Source: Devosia crocina
GTDB taxonomy: Bacteria > Pseudomonadota > Alphaproteobacteria > Rhizobiales > Devosiaceae
NCBI RefSeq assembly: GCF_900116545.1
Contig: NZ_FPCK01000002.1
Coordinates: 372,001 to 436,000, forward strand
Direction: 5' to 3'
DNA length: 64,000 bases
Notes under the pieces: generated by a model
Database searches by the model: none
Seen by the model: the letters and a program-made list of their open reading frames with translations, nothing else
Told to the model about the DNA's origin: nothing
Program-made: the position numbers and the translations under genes
Shown here: positions 49,411-58,039 of the stretch, in pieces
Numbering within the stretch: the first letter of the stretch is position 1
Layout of the letters: every line of letters starts with the position of its first letter

Positions 49411-52044
49411 TCAGGCGGGCTTTGCCTGCGTTTTGGGGATGCCGGGCTGGTCCCAGCTCCGGCGGCGCCATTGCAGAAGGCCGACAAACCCGATCAGCAG
49501 CAGGGCCGGAATATAAACAAGCTCATTGGCCGGGCTCGATGGGTTCTGCACGAAGACGCGGCTGATGGTCTGGCCCGGACGGATGCCGAGGCGCTCCGCC
49601 TGGCTGCCGAAGCCGGCACCCAGCACCTGCACTTCTCCACCAAAGGGCACGATCTGCATGCCCACTGCCGCAAGTCGCTCGGCGCCAGGTCCCGGCTCGC
49701 CCATGGGCAGGCGCATGACGCGGGTTTCCTCGACGCCAGTGATGATATCGGTACCCGTCACCTCGACGCGCAGGAAACCATCCTCGGGCACCTGCTCGGC
49801 CCTTTCGATCACCTCGCTTCCGGGCACGCCCATATATTCGGGCACGACCTTGTCCATGAACCATCCCGGCTGGAACAGCATGGCGGCGGCAAGCAGCAAC
49901 ATCGCCGATTCCCAGATCCGGCTGCGGGTCACAAATATCTGCTGGGTCACCGACACGAAAATCAGCATGCCGATCAGCGCCGCACCCACCACCAGCACCA
50001 GCTGCACCCAGCTACCGATGCCGATCATCAGCAATTGGTGGTTGAAGATAAACAGCAGCGGCAGGATGGCGGTGCGCATCTCGTAGCGGAACGCCTGGAC
50101 GCCGGTCTTGACCGGGTCGGCCCGGCTGATTGCGGAGGCGGCAAAGGAGGCGAGCCCCACCGGTGGCGTCACGTCCGCCATCAGGCCGAAGTAAAAGACG
50201 TAAAGGTGCACCGCCACCAGCGCCACGGCCACCCCGTTGAGCGTTGCAACATCGACGATAACCGGCGCGATCAGGGTCGCGACCACGACGTAATTGGCCG
50301 TCGTCGGCATCCCTAGTCCCAAAATCATGCAGATCAGCGCCGTCAGCAGCAGCATGATAATGAGGTTCCCAGCGGAAATCGCGATCACGATCTCGGTGAG
50401 CACAAGGCCGATACCGGTCAGCGACACGGTACCCACGATGATGCCCGCCGCGCCCGTCGCGATGGCGATGCCGATCATGTTGCGCGCTCCGGTCGCCAGC
50501 CCGTCGACGAGATCGTCGAACCCCTCCCGCAGGCGGGCTGCCACGTCGCCTGCCCCACGGAACAGCGCGATCAGCGGCTTCTGCGTAATCACGAGGAAGA
50601 TCAGCGCCATTGTCCCGTAAAAGGCGGAAAGCCCGGGAGAAAGTTCTTCCACCATCAGGCACCAGACGAGGATAAAGACGGGCATCAGATAGTGAATGCC
50701 GGTCGGCGCCACCTTGGCGGTGTCGGGCAGAACCACATGGGGATTGTTGGGATCATCAAGCTCGAGATCGGGAAAGCGCGAGCGGATACCGAGCGAGACG
50801 ATGTAGATGGCCAGGGCACCTAGGCCCGCAGCCCAGCTCGCGCCCGCGCCGAACACTTCGCGTGTCCAGCCCAGACCGATCCCAACCAGCCAACAGAAGA
50901 TCACGAAGCCTGCAGCGGTCATGCCGAGCAGCGCCGCGCTCATCAGCGGCGAGCGGTGCGTTTCACGCGGCAAGCCCTTGAGATTGGCTTTGCGCGCTTC
51001 GATGTCGACCACATAGAACAGCGAGATATAGGTCAGCAGCGCCGGTATGATGGCGTGCTGGACCACCTGGCTATAGGAAATGCCCACATATTCAGCGATC
51101 AGAAAGGCGGCGGCGCCCATCACCGGCGGCATGATCTGGCCGTTGACCGAGGCTGAAACCTCGATGGCGCCTGCTTTGACCGGCGAATAGCCGACCCGTT
51201 TCATCAGCGGGATGGTGAAGGTGCCCGTCGTCACCACATTGGCCACGGAAGACCCGGAGATCAATCCCGTCGCGCCCGAACCGAGCACGGCAGCCTTGGC
51301 CGGCCCGCCGCGGAAATGGCCGAGCAGCGCAAAGGCCACCTGAATGAAATAGTTGCCGGCCCCAGCCTTTTCGAGCAGCGAGCCGAACAGCACGAACAGA
51401 AACACAAAGGAGGTGGAAACCCCCAGCGCCACGCCGAATACGCCTTCCGTGGTCAGCCAATATTGCGTTGCAGCCCGCGGGATAGACGCGCCGCGGTGGG
51501 CAAATAGATCGGGCATGTAGGGCCCGAAAAACGCATAGGCGAGAAAAAGGCTCGCAACGATCGGCAGCGCCAGGCCCAGCGAGCGGCGCGCCGCTTCAAG
51601 CAGGAAGAGGACGCCGGCCACGCCAACGACGATATCCATCGTGGTCGGCAGGCCGGGGCGGCGTGCAAGCTCGGCCTGGAAAACGAAGAGATAGAGCGAA
51701 CATCCCGCGGCAAGGATGGCAAACACCCAGTCCTGAAGGGGAATCTTGTTGCGCGGCGAAGATTTGAGTGCGGGGTAAGCGGTAAACACCAGCACCAGCG
51801 CAAAGGCGAGATGGATGGCGCGCGCCTCGCTGGCATTGAAAACGCCGAAGCCAAGCGAATAGGGAAAGGGCGAAGCATACCAGAGCTGAAACAGGCTCCA
51901 GCAGAGCGGCACCAGCAGCAACAGCCAGCGCGAGATGCGTCCGTCCGGTTGCCGCCCACCCATATCGGCTTCCGCCACCATCTTGGCAGCCGATTCCAGA
52001 TCGGCATTTTCTTTGAGTTCGATGGGCTGGCTGTCGGAGGTCAT
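49411..52044 (-). CDS. TRAP transporter fused permease (4TM/12TM) with C-terminal DUF3394
   Basis: 877-aa integral membrane protein joining the small (DctQ) and large (DctM) subunits of a tripartite ATP-independent transporter, as usual for TAXI systems. The N-terminal four helices (about 40-170) lead to the DctM part with SGATGLISGSSVANVVTTG, QIMPPVMGAAAF and LGLGMPTTANYVV. After residue about 700 comes a DUF3394-like module with a PDZ-like periplasmic stretch (AERLGIRPGQTISRVF) and a final helix. Sodium-driven uptake of an organic acid is expected. It partners with the TAXI binding protein at 52122. Confidence 0.9.
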   Translation of the reverse strand: MTSDSQPIELKENADLESAAKMVAEADMGGRQPDGRISRWLLLLVPLCWSLFQLWYASPFPYSLGFGVFNASEARAIHLAFALVLVFTAYPALKSSPRNKIPLQDWVFAILAAGCSLYLFVFQAELARRPGLPTTMDIVVGVAGVLFLLEAARRSLGLALPIVASLFLAYAFFGPYMPDLFAHRGASIPRAATQYWLTTEGVFGVALGVSTSFVFLFVLFGSLLEKAGAGNYFIQVAFALLGHFRGGPAKAAVLGSGATGLISGSSVANVVTTGTFTIPLMKRVGYSPVKAGAIEVSASVNGQIMPPVMGAAAFLIAEYVGISYSQVVQHAIIPALLTYISLFYVVDIEARKANLKGLPRETHRSPLMSAALLGMTAAGFVIFCWLVGIGLGWTREVFGAGASWAAGLGALAIYIVSLGIRSRFPDLELDDPNNPHVVLPDTAKVAPTGIHYLMPVFILVWCLMVEELSPGLSAFYGTMALIFLVITQKPLIALFRGAGDVAARLREGFDDLVDGLATGARNMIGIAIATGAAGIIVGTVSLTGIGLVLTEIVIAISAGNLIIMLLLTALICMILGLGMPTTANYVVVATLIAPVIVDVATLNGVAVALVAVHLYVFYFGLMADVTPPVGLASFAASAISRADPVKTGVQAFRYEMRTAILPLLFIFNHQLLMIGIGSWVQLVLVVGAALIGMLIFVSVTQQIFVTRSRIWESAMLLLAAAMLFQPGWFMDKVVPEYMGVPGSEVIERAEQVPEDGFLRVEVTGTDIITGVEETRVMRLPMGEPGPGAERLAAVGMQIVPFGGEVQVLGAGFGSQAERLGIRPGQTISRVFVQNPSSPANELVYIPALLLIGFVGLLQWRRRSWDQPGIPKTQAKPA

Positions 52045-52073
52045 GGCGCGTTTACCGGCTGGAGGACGAACGA

Positions 52074-52098
52074 GCGGCCCGCCAGAATGACGGGCCGC
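52074..52098 (-). promoter_or_regulatory. Intercistronic hairpin between TAXI binding protein and permease
   Basis: GCGGCCCG and CGGGCCGC, eight perfect pairs around a 9-base loop, no T-run. It lies 24 bp after the binding-protein stop. Likely a partial attenuator or 3' stabiliser that keeps binding protein in excess over permease. Confidence 0.5.
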
Positions 52099-52121
52099 CC
52101 TCAGAATGCGTCAGGACTCGG

Positions 52122-53084
52122 TTAGAGCCAACCCTGCTCGTTGTAGTACTTCTCGGCACCCGGATGGAGCGGGGCTTCGAGGCCATCGACGATCATGTTC
52201 TCGGGGCTGAGATTGGCAAGAGCCGGGTGCAGCGACTTGAATGCGTCGAAGTTCTCGAACACAGCGCTGACCAGGGCATAGACCGCTTCGTCCGGCGTAT
52301 CGGCGCCGACGGCCAGAGCTGCGAGAACGCCGAAGGTTTCCACATCGGCTTCGTTGTTGGCATAGGTGCCGCCCGGAATGGTCGCGGTGGCGTAGAACGG
52401 ACGCTCGGCGATGATCGCGTCGATTGCTTCACCGGTGATCGGAACGATCTGGGCGCCGCATGTGGTGGTGGGATCGGCGATGTTGGCTGAGGGGTGGCCG
52501 ACGCCGTAGAAGAAGGCATCGATCTGGTTGTCGCACAGAGCCGGGCCATGCTCGTCCGGACGCAGTTCGGAAACGAGGGCGAAGTCCGAGCGGCTCATGT
52601 CCATGCCATCGAGAATGATGTCGATCGAGGTCTGGGTGCCCGAACCGGGTGCGCCAACGTTGACGCGCTTGCCGGCGAGATCAGCGAAGCTTTCGATGCC
52701 GGCATCGGCGCGTGCCACGAGCGTGAAGGGCTCGGGATGGAGCGAGAACACGGCGCGCAGGTTTTCCTGCGGACCGGCATCGGCAAAATCCTGCTCGCCA
52801 TTGACGGCATAGGACATGACGTCGGTCTGGGTCACGCCGAAGGTCAGCTCACCGGTTCCGATGGCGTTGACGTTGTAAACCGAAGCGGCAGTCGATTCGA
52901 CCGAACAGCGGAAGCCGTGCTCGGCGCGGGTCTGATTCATCAGGCGGCAAATGGCGCCTCCAACCGGATAGTAGACGCCCGTCACCCCGCCCGTGCCAAT
53001 GGTGACGAATTGATCCTGGGCCTGCGCTGCACCTGCGCTCGCCAGAATCGTGGCGGACAGCAGCCCGAGAAGCGTTTTGTTCAT
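52122..53084 (-). CDS. TAXI-family TRAP solute-binding protein
   Basis: 320-aa periplasmic protein. Residues 1-22 form a signal peptide (AGAAQAQ). The mature start [22 protein letters not shown] is the hallmark of TAXI proteins (named here by region, residues 25-46), followed by [17 protein letters not shown] precedes ATG 53084; a longer frame from 53153 would bury the signal peptide. Ligand unknown; TAXI systems known so far take dicarboxylates or glutamate-like acids. Divergent from the DadA-like gene. Confidence 0.9.
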   Translation of the reverse strand: MNKTLLGLLSATILASAGAAQAQDQFVTIGTGGVTGVYYPVGGAICRLMNQTRAEHGFRCSVESTAASVYNVNAIGTGELTFGVTQTDVMSYAVNGEQDFADAGPQENLRAVFSLHPEPFTLVARADAGIESFADLAGKRVNVGAPGSGTQTSIDIILDGMDMSRSDFALVSELRPDEHGPALCDNQIDAFFYGVGHPSANIADPTTTCGAQIVPITGEAIDAIIAERPFYATATIPGGTYANNEADVETFGVLAALAVGADTPDEAVYALVSAVFENFDAFKSLHPALANLSPENMIVDGLEAPLHPGAEKYYNEQGWL

Positions 53085-53274
53085 TGCGTTTCCTTCCGTT
53101 TCCCAAACCTCGCGTTCAAGTCGATCGCCCCCAGGGACGAGCAAGACCGACACGAGAAAGCACTATTAAGGAGAAGAAAATTTCAAAGGGCAACCATCTC
53201 CTTGCATTATCGACATTTGCCTTTGGGAAGCGCAACGCGTACTGCCCTCGTGCTGCAGTAAAGGGGCCACCCTC

Positions 53275-54489
53275 ATGAGAATTATTGTTATCGGCGCGGG
53301 CATTATCGGACTGGCTACCGCGTGGCGCCTGCAAAAGGCAGGCCATGCGGTGACGGTGATCGATGAGGCTTCCGGCAGCGGCCATGGCACGAGCTATGCC
53401 AATGGCGCTCAGCTGAGCTATTCCTATGTGGCGCCCCTGGCCGATCCAAGCGTCTGGAAACAGTTGCCGAAGCTGCTGACCGACCCGCACTCGCCGGTGC
53501 AGTTCCGGCCCGGTTTCGATCTGTTTCAGTATCGCTGGCTTCTCCAGTTCCTCGCCGCCTGCACGGCACGTCAGGCGAGCGAAACCATAGACCGGCTCGG
53601 CGCCCTTGCCGATCTCAGCCGTCAGATTCTCCACGCCTCGCCCGAACTGATGGCGGCCCATTTCGATTGGAGCGCCAGCGGCAAGCTCGTCGTTTACAGT
53701 TCGGAGCAGAGTTTTGCTTCAGCCCGCCACCACAGCGAGCAGCAACTCGCCAGCGGCACCGACAAGCGCATTCTCGAGCGCGACGCGTGCCTGGCGTTGG
53801 AGCCCGCGCTCGGCGCGATCGCTCATCGGCTGATCGGCGGCATCTTTGCGCCCAATGATGAAACCGCCGACGCCTTCCTGATGTGCCGCGAACTCGAACG
53901 GCTGATGCGCGAGGCACCAGAGCCCGCGCGCTTCATCTATGGCACGAGAGTAACCGGCTTTGTTCGGGACGGCAGCCGCATCCGGCACCTTGAAACGACC
54001 GCCGGCCCCCAAGAGGCCGATCTTTACGTTCTTGCAGCGGGCCTGACATCGCGCACTCTGGGCCGGCAGATCGACCTCGATCTCCCGCTTTATCCGATCA
54101 AGGGTTATTCGCTGTCCGCTCCCGTCATCGACGCCGGCGCCGCCCCCCGCGTCAGTGTCACCGACGCAGCCCGCAAGATCGTTATCGCGCGCCTCGGCGA
54201 AACCCTGCGCCTTGCCGGGGCCGCCGATATCGTGGGCGACACGCTCGACATCGATACGCGCCGCACCGGCAAGCTGATCGCCGACGCTAAAACCGATTTT
54301 CCCGGTGCGGCCGACTGGCAAAATGCAACCCTTTGGGCCGGCCTGCGCCCCGCCACCCCCACGGGCCAGCCGATCATCGGCGCCACAAGGCTCGACAATC
54401 TCATGCTCAATGTTGGCCACGGCGCCCTGGGGTTCACCCTCGCCCTTGGCTCCGGCCAGCGCCTCGCCGACGCGATTGCTGGCCGCTAG
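53275..54489 (+). CDS. D-amino-acid dehydrogenase-like FAD oxidoreductase
   Basis: 404-aa DAO-family protein. FAD-binding GAGIIGLATAWRLQKAGH opens at residue 7; the HGTSYANGAQLSYS block and C-terminal GLRPATPTGQPIIG and GHGALGFTLALGSG are typical of DadA. It would oxidise a D-amino acid and pass electrons to the quinone pool. Length is slightly below E. coli DadA (432 aa). No alanine racemase is adjacent, so the name dadA is not applied. Divergent from the TAXI operon with 190 bp between, which suggests related substrates. Confidence 0.85.
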   Translation: MRIIVIGAGIIGLATAWRLQKAGHAVTVIDEASGSGHGTSYANGAQLSYSYVAPLADPSVWKQLPKLLTDPHSPVQFRPGFDLFQYRWLLQFLAACTARQASETIDRLGALADLSRQILHASPELMAAHFDWSASGKLVVYSSEQSFASARHHSEQQLASGTDKRILERDACLALEPALGAIAHRLIGGIFAPNDETADAFLMCRELERLMREAPEPARFIYGTRVTGFVRDGSRIRHLETTAGPQEADLYVLAAGLTSRTLGRQIDLDLPLYPIKGYSLSAPVIDAGAAPRVSVTDAARKIVIARLGETLRLAGAADIVGDTLDIDTRRTGKLIADAKTDFPGAADWQNATLWAGLRPATPTGQPIIGATRLDNLMLNVGHGALGFTLALGSGQRLADAIAGR

Positions 54490-54564
54490 GGGACGATCAC
54501 CCTCTTGAAGGGCCGCTACGCTCAGCCTACCCTCATGGCGCCCCAAGCCTTGAGGAGAGCAGCG

Positions 54565-55023
54565 GTGGCACACGATATCCGGCGCCTCGCCCCCCATGAT
54601 CTCGCCACGATGCGCGAGCTGAACGCGCTTTTTGCTTGCGTCTTCGAGGACTCGGCAAGCTACGCCTCCGCACCGCCCGACGATAACTACCTCTCGCGTC
54701 TCCTGGGCAAGGACAGCGTCTTCGCTCTCGCAGCACTTCGTGATGGCAGCGTTATCGGCGGCCTCGTCGCCTATGAACTTAAGAAGTTCGAACAGGCCCG
54801 CTCCGAAATCTACATCTACGATCTGGCCGTTTCCGCGCCACACCGTCGCCAGGGGGTCGCCCGCGCCTTGATCGAAAATCTCCAGAACCTGGCGGCAACC
54901 CGCGGCACCTGGGTCATCTATGTCCAGGCCGATTACGGCGACGAACCGGCCATCGCCCTCTACACCGCCTTAGGGCAGCGCGAGGAGATCCTGCACTTCG
55001 ACATTCCGGTACCGCCCAGGTAA
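54565..55023 (+). CDS. GNAT acetyltransferase, AAC(3)-I-like
   Basis: 152-aa N-acetyltransferase. The stretch KKFEQARSEIYIYDLAVSAP with HRRQGVARALI and the later YVQADYGDEPAIALYTALG closely match class AAC(3)-I aminoglycoside 3-N-acetyltransferases, including the acetyl-CoA loop RRQGVA. GTG 54565 is chosen: GGAGAG lies 6 bases upstream and the protein then aligns with AAC(3)-I from its start; TTG 54505 and ATG 54535 lack ribosome sites. No integron or mobile element surrounds it, so it looks like a chromosomal, possibly ancestral, homologue. Aminoglycoside activity is inferred. Confidence 0.8.
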   Translation: MAHDIRRLAPHDLATMRELNALFACVFEDSASYASAPPDDNYLSRLLGKDSVFALAALRDGSVIGGLVAYELKKFEQARSEIYIYDLAVSAPHRRQGVARALIENLQNLAATRGTWVIYVQADYGDEPAIALYTALGQREEILHFDIPVPPR

Positions 55024-55059
55024 CGGGGCGGCACGGAGGCAGGCCGCTCTGCCCGCCCG

Positions 55060-55272
55060 TCACCAGTTGGTGGTGAGCGCCTCCCGCACCTGATCGTCTG
55101 TCCAGTCCGCCGGCGCCCAGACGCTGACCTGCTGACCGTCCTGCTCGACCGTCACAAACCGCATCGTGGTTTCGTCATTGTCGAATTCGGCAGCATCGTG
55201 GCTGAATTCGCTTCCGCGCCGGTCTCCATCCTGCAGCCACTTGCCCGTAAATCTCTGCTCGTTATCGTTCAT
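55060..55272 (-). CDS. Small conserved hypothetical protein
   Basis: 70-aa acidic, soluble protein (MNDNEQRFTGKWLQDGD...; ends DQVREALTTNW). No signal peptide, membrane helix or cysteine. AGGAAACC precedes the ATG. I recognise no family. It is convergent with the acetyltransferase gene and divergent from osmC. Confidence 0.55.
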   Translation of the reverse strand: MNDNEQRFTGKWLQDGDRRGSEFSHDAAEFDNDETTMRFVTVEQDGQQVSVWAPADWTDDQVREALTTNW

Positions 55273-55403
55273 GGTTTCCTCGTGGTTCGGAAACCAACGC
55301 CAGCCGACGCCCGAAGCTCCACGATCTCCTGATCCTGATCAAAAGCTTTTAATGCGACTTCGGCGAGTGGTAGAATTTGCCGGTCCCATCGAGGAGCAAA
55401 GCC

Positions 55404-55865
55404 ATGTCCACCATGTCTGTTCGCCTCCGCACCCTTCCCCAGACGCAGGCCACCATCGGCCATGCCGGCGCCCACACGGTGGTTGTCGATCGCCCCGCCG
55501 GCAAGGCAGGTGGGCAAGGCCTGGGCTTCAATGGCGGCGAGTTGCTGGCTCTTGCCATCGGCGGATGCCTTTGCAACGACCTGCACTATGTCGCCCACGG
55601 CATGGGTATTGCGCTGTCATCCGTCGCGGTCGATGTGGACCTGACCTTCGACGGCTCCCCTGGCCTTGCCACAGCGGCAATCGTCAAGGTCCAGGCCACA
55701 GCCACCGATCCACATGCCGACACGGGCGAACTCATCCGCCGCGCTGTCGAGACCTCCACCGTCAGCAACTCCCTTCAGCGTGGCTTTCCCATCCGCACGG
55801 GCGTTTCAATTGAGACTGGCTCGAAAGACGATACAAACCCAGCTGAAACGCATTTTCTGAACTAG
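55404..55865 (+). CDS. OsmC-family protein
   Basis: 153-aa OsmC/Ohr-fold protein. The first reactive-site Cys is seen in LAIGGCLCNDLHYVA (near residue 55-57). The second, which in peroxidases lies in a C-P-x-S context, is replaced: the corresponding stretch reads ETSTVSNSLQRG. GAGGAG precedes ATG 55404 by 7 bases. Without the second cysteine a classical hydroperoxide reductase cycle is doubtful; another thiol or hydrolase role is possible. Confidence 0.8.
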   Translation: MSTMSVRLRTLPQTQATIGHAGAHTVVVDRPAGKAGGQGLGFNGGELLALAIGGCLCNDLHYVAHGMGIALSSVAVDVDLTFDGSPGLATAAIVKVQATATDPHADTGELIRRAVETSTVSNSLQRGFPIRTGVSIETGSKDDTNPAETHFLN

Positions 55866-55959
55866 CCAGCTGCCGGTTACAGTTCTCAACGCGCTCTGTT
55901 TCGGAGCAGTTTCTTTCCGCCTGCGCGCCGGAATTCCGGCGCGCCATCAGGTATCCGGC

Positions 55960-56709
55960 TCAGCTCGCCAATGCTACTGCGTCGGCTCCTGCCGGGGTTT
56001 GCATAGATACCGAGGATGGATCATTGGCGATGCGCCAGACGGCTTCGGCAACGTCTCCTGATGTCGTCCTGAGACCGCCGGGCTGCCGCATCGCAGCAAT
56101 CACCCCACCGGCATATTCGCCATACGCTTCGGGAAATCCGCCATTCTCCTCAAGGCGCGACAGAGCCGTGCTGCCGAAGCTTGTTCCGGGCGCAGCACCA
56201 GGCAGCACGATCCGGACGGCAATGCCCCAGGATTCGAGTTCGAGGGCCAGCGACTCAGTAAAGGCATTCACCGCAGCCTTGCTCGCGGAATAGACTGAGA
56301 GCAGCGGCAGCGGCTTCATCGTCACGCTTGAAGTCACGTTGATGATAAGACCAGCCCTGCGCGCGCGGAACTGCGGCAGCACGGCCTGGACCATCCGGAT
56401 GGTGCCGATCGTGTTGGTTTCAAAAATCGCGCGGGTCATGTCGATGGGTGTTCCCTCGAGCGCATTTAGCCAGCCGATTCCTGCATTGTTGACAAGCACA
56501 TCGATGGGACCGGCGGCCTCGACAGCGGCTCGCACGCTCTGGTCGTCGGTCACATCGAGCGGCAGCACGGTCAGCCGATCGGATGCCGGAAAAAGGTCCG
56601 GCTGCGGCGTACGCATGGTGGCGATGACCTTCCAGCCCTGCGCGAGGAAATATTTGGCGGTGTCGAGGCCGAAGCCGGATGAGCAGCCAGTGATGAGCAC
56701 AGTATTCAT
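55960..56709 (-). CDS. Short-chain dehydrogenase/reductase
   Basis: 249-aa classical SDR with LITGCSSGFGLDTAK at the N-terminus, VNNAGIGWL and catalytic Ser/Tyr/Lys in NVTSSV and SVYSASKAAV. Substrate unknown. AGGACTTCAGGC precedes ATG 56709. It is divergent from the AraC regulator at 56806, with 96 bp between, a common arrangement in which the regulator controls the SDR. Confidence 0.88.
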   Translation of the reverse strand: MNTVLITGCSSGFGLDTAKYFLAQGWKVIATMRTPQPDLFPASDRLTVLPLDVTDDQSVRAAVEAAGPIDVLVNNAGIGWLNALEGTPIDMTRAIFETNTIGTIRMVQAVLPQFRARRAGLIINVTSSVTMKPLPLLSVYSASKAAVNAFTESLALELESWGIAVRIVLPGAAPGTSFGSTALSRLEENGGFPEAYGEYAGGVIAAMRQPGGLRTTSGDVAEAVWRIANDPSSVSMQTPAGADAVALAS

Positions 56710-56805
56710 GCCTGAAGTCCTTTCGTGATCCAACATGGGCAATGTGGACCAGGTGATCCAGACGCGCTATAATGGTTCATCCTGAATGCATTAGAGATCG
56801 TCCGA

Positions 56806-57729
56806 ATGAGCGACCCCTTGGCAGAGATCGTTTCCCTATTGCAGCCGAGTTTACCCTTTTCCAAGACGGCGAGCGGGTCCGGCCATTGGCGCGTCGATGG
56901 CGCGGGCGATGGCAGTCCTTTCTTCGCAGTTATCCTTGAAGGCTCGGCCAGGCTCTCGATCAATGGCGAACCCGACGTCATTCTCGAAGAAAACGACTTC
57001 ATTCTGATTCCAGCTGCCGACCGGTTCAACATGGCAAGCACGGACGATGTGCCCGATGATGGTGCCGACCCGCTGCGGGTCACCAGGATCGGGGACGAAA
57101 CGCGCCACGGCGACCCCCTGGGCCTGCCCAATATGCGCGTGCTCGTTGGCCGGCTGGCATTCGAATCCCCCGATCCGACGCTGGTTTTCGCTCTGCTGCC
57201 CTGCCTTCTGCTTGTGCGCGGACAACCCCGGCTTACACATTTGGTTCAGATGATCCGCAGCGAGGCTCAGGCCATGCGTCCTGCCAAGCAGGTGGTGCTG
57301 GAGCGATTGCTGCAATTGCTGCTGATCGAGGCCATGCGTTCAGGGGCAGCGTGCCTGGATACGCCGGGGCTTCTGCGCGGCCTTGCGGACCGGCATCTGG
57401 GTCCCGCAATTCGGCTGATGCATGAAGCACCCTCGCGCGTCCTCAGCGTCGAAGAGCTGGCGTCCATGGCGGGGCTTTCCCGTTCGGTGTTCTTTGAAAG
57501 ATTCCAGAAGAAGACCGGAATGGCGCCGATGGAATATTTGCTGTCCTGGCGCATGGCACTCGCAAAGGACATGCTGCGCCGTCGCGACGGTGGGATCAAG
57601 GAGATTGCCCAGCGCGTCGGCTATGGCTCGGCCAGCGCCTTCAGCGTCGCCTTTTCCCGTTTCGTCGGCATGCCGCCCAGCCTCTACGCCCAACCGGCAC
57701 GCGCAAGAGAGCGTGACGCTGCTGCGTAA
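56806..57729 (+). CDS. AraC-family regulator with N-terminal cupin domain
   Basis: 307-aa regulator. A cupin_6-type sensor fills residues about 5-190 (FFAVILEGSARLSI, LEENDFILIPAADRF). The C-terminal DNA-binding part has two helix-turn-helices: LSVEELASMAGLSRSVFFERF and IKEIAQRVGYGSASAFSVAF (each quoted by core). This pattern is common for AraC proteins next to and controlling a divergent SDR or aldo-keto reductase, here 55960-56709. Inducer unknown. Confidence 0.88.
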   Translation: MSDPLAEIVSLLQPSLPFSKTASGSGHWRVDGAGDGSPFFAVILEGSARLSINGEPDVILEENDFILIPAADRFNMASTDDVPDDGADPLRVTRIGDETRHGDPLGLPNMRVLVGRLAFESPDPTLVFALLPCLLLVRGQPRLTHLVQMIRSEAQAMRPAKQVVLERLLQLLLIEAMRSGAACLDTPGLLRGLADRHLGPAIRLMHEAPSRVLSVEELASMAGLSRSVFFERFQKKTGMAPMEYLLSWRMALAKDMLRRRDGGIKEIAQRVGYGSASAFSVAFSRFVGMPPSLYAQPARARERDAAA

Positions 57730-57788
57730 AGTATGAGCCAGCCTCTGCCTCAAGGGCCAGTCACGCGCGAGCAGCGAAGCGGGAAATC

Positions 57789-57863
57789 TGGCTGGGGTGC
57801 TAGGATTCGAACCTAGGAATGCCGGTACCAAAAACCGGTGCCTTACCACTTGGCGACACCCCA
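57789..57863 (-). tRNA. tRNA-Gln (anticodon UUG)
   Basis: 75-base cloverleaf on the minus strand. Acceptor TGGGGTG pairs with CACCCCA, anticodon stem CCGGT/ACCGG with loop TTTTGGT gives UUG, T-arm CCTAG-GTTCGAA-CTAGG type with TTCGAAT. Discriminator G and an encoded CCA end are present. No integrase or direct repeat marks it as an attachment site. Confidence 0.95.
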
Positions 57864-58039
57864 ACTAGCGCGGTTCCTACACGGTTTGCTTGGAGCGCGC
57901 AACAGAGGCAAGCAGGTTGTGCAAAGCCTTGTCATGGCCTCGTCCCATGCCGTCAGATCATCACATGCGCATCACTGGTTCGCGAGAGCGGAACCGGCAG
58001 CCCCGGCAGATCATTGGGGCGAACATCGAGGAGGCACTC

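Noticed and set aside
57789-58039. Integration site at tRNA-Gln
   Set aside because: No integrase, no duplicated tRNA 3' end and no change in gene content next to it; topoisomerase IB is a cellular repair-type enzyme here, not a tyrosine recombinase.
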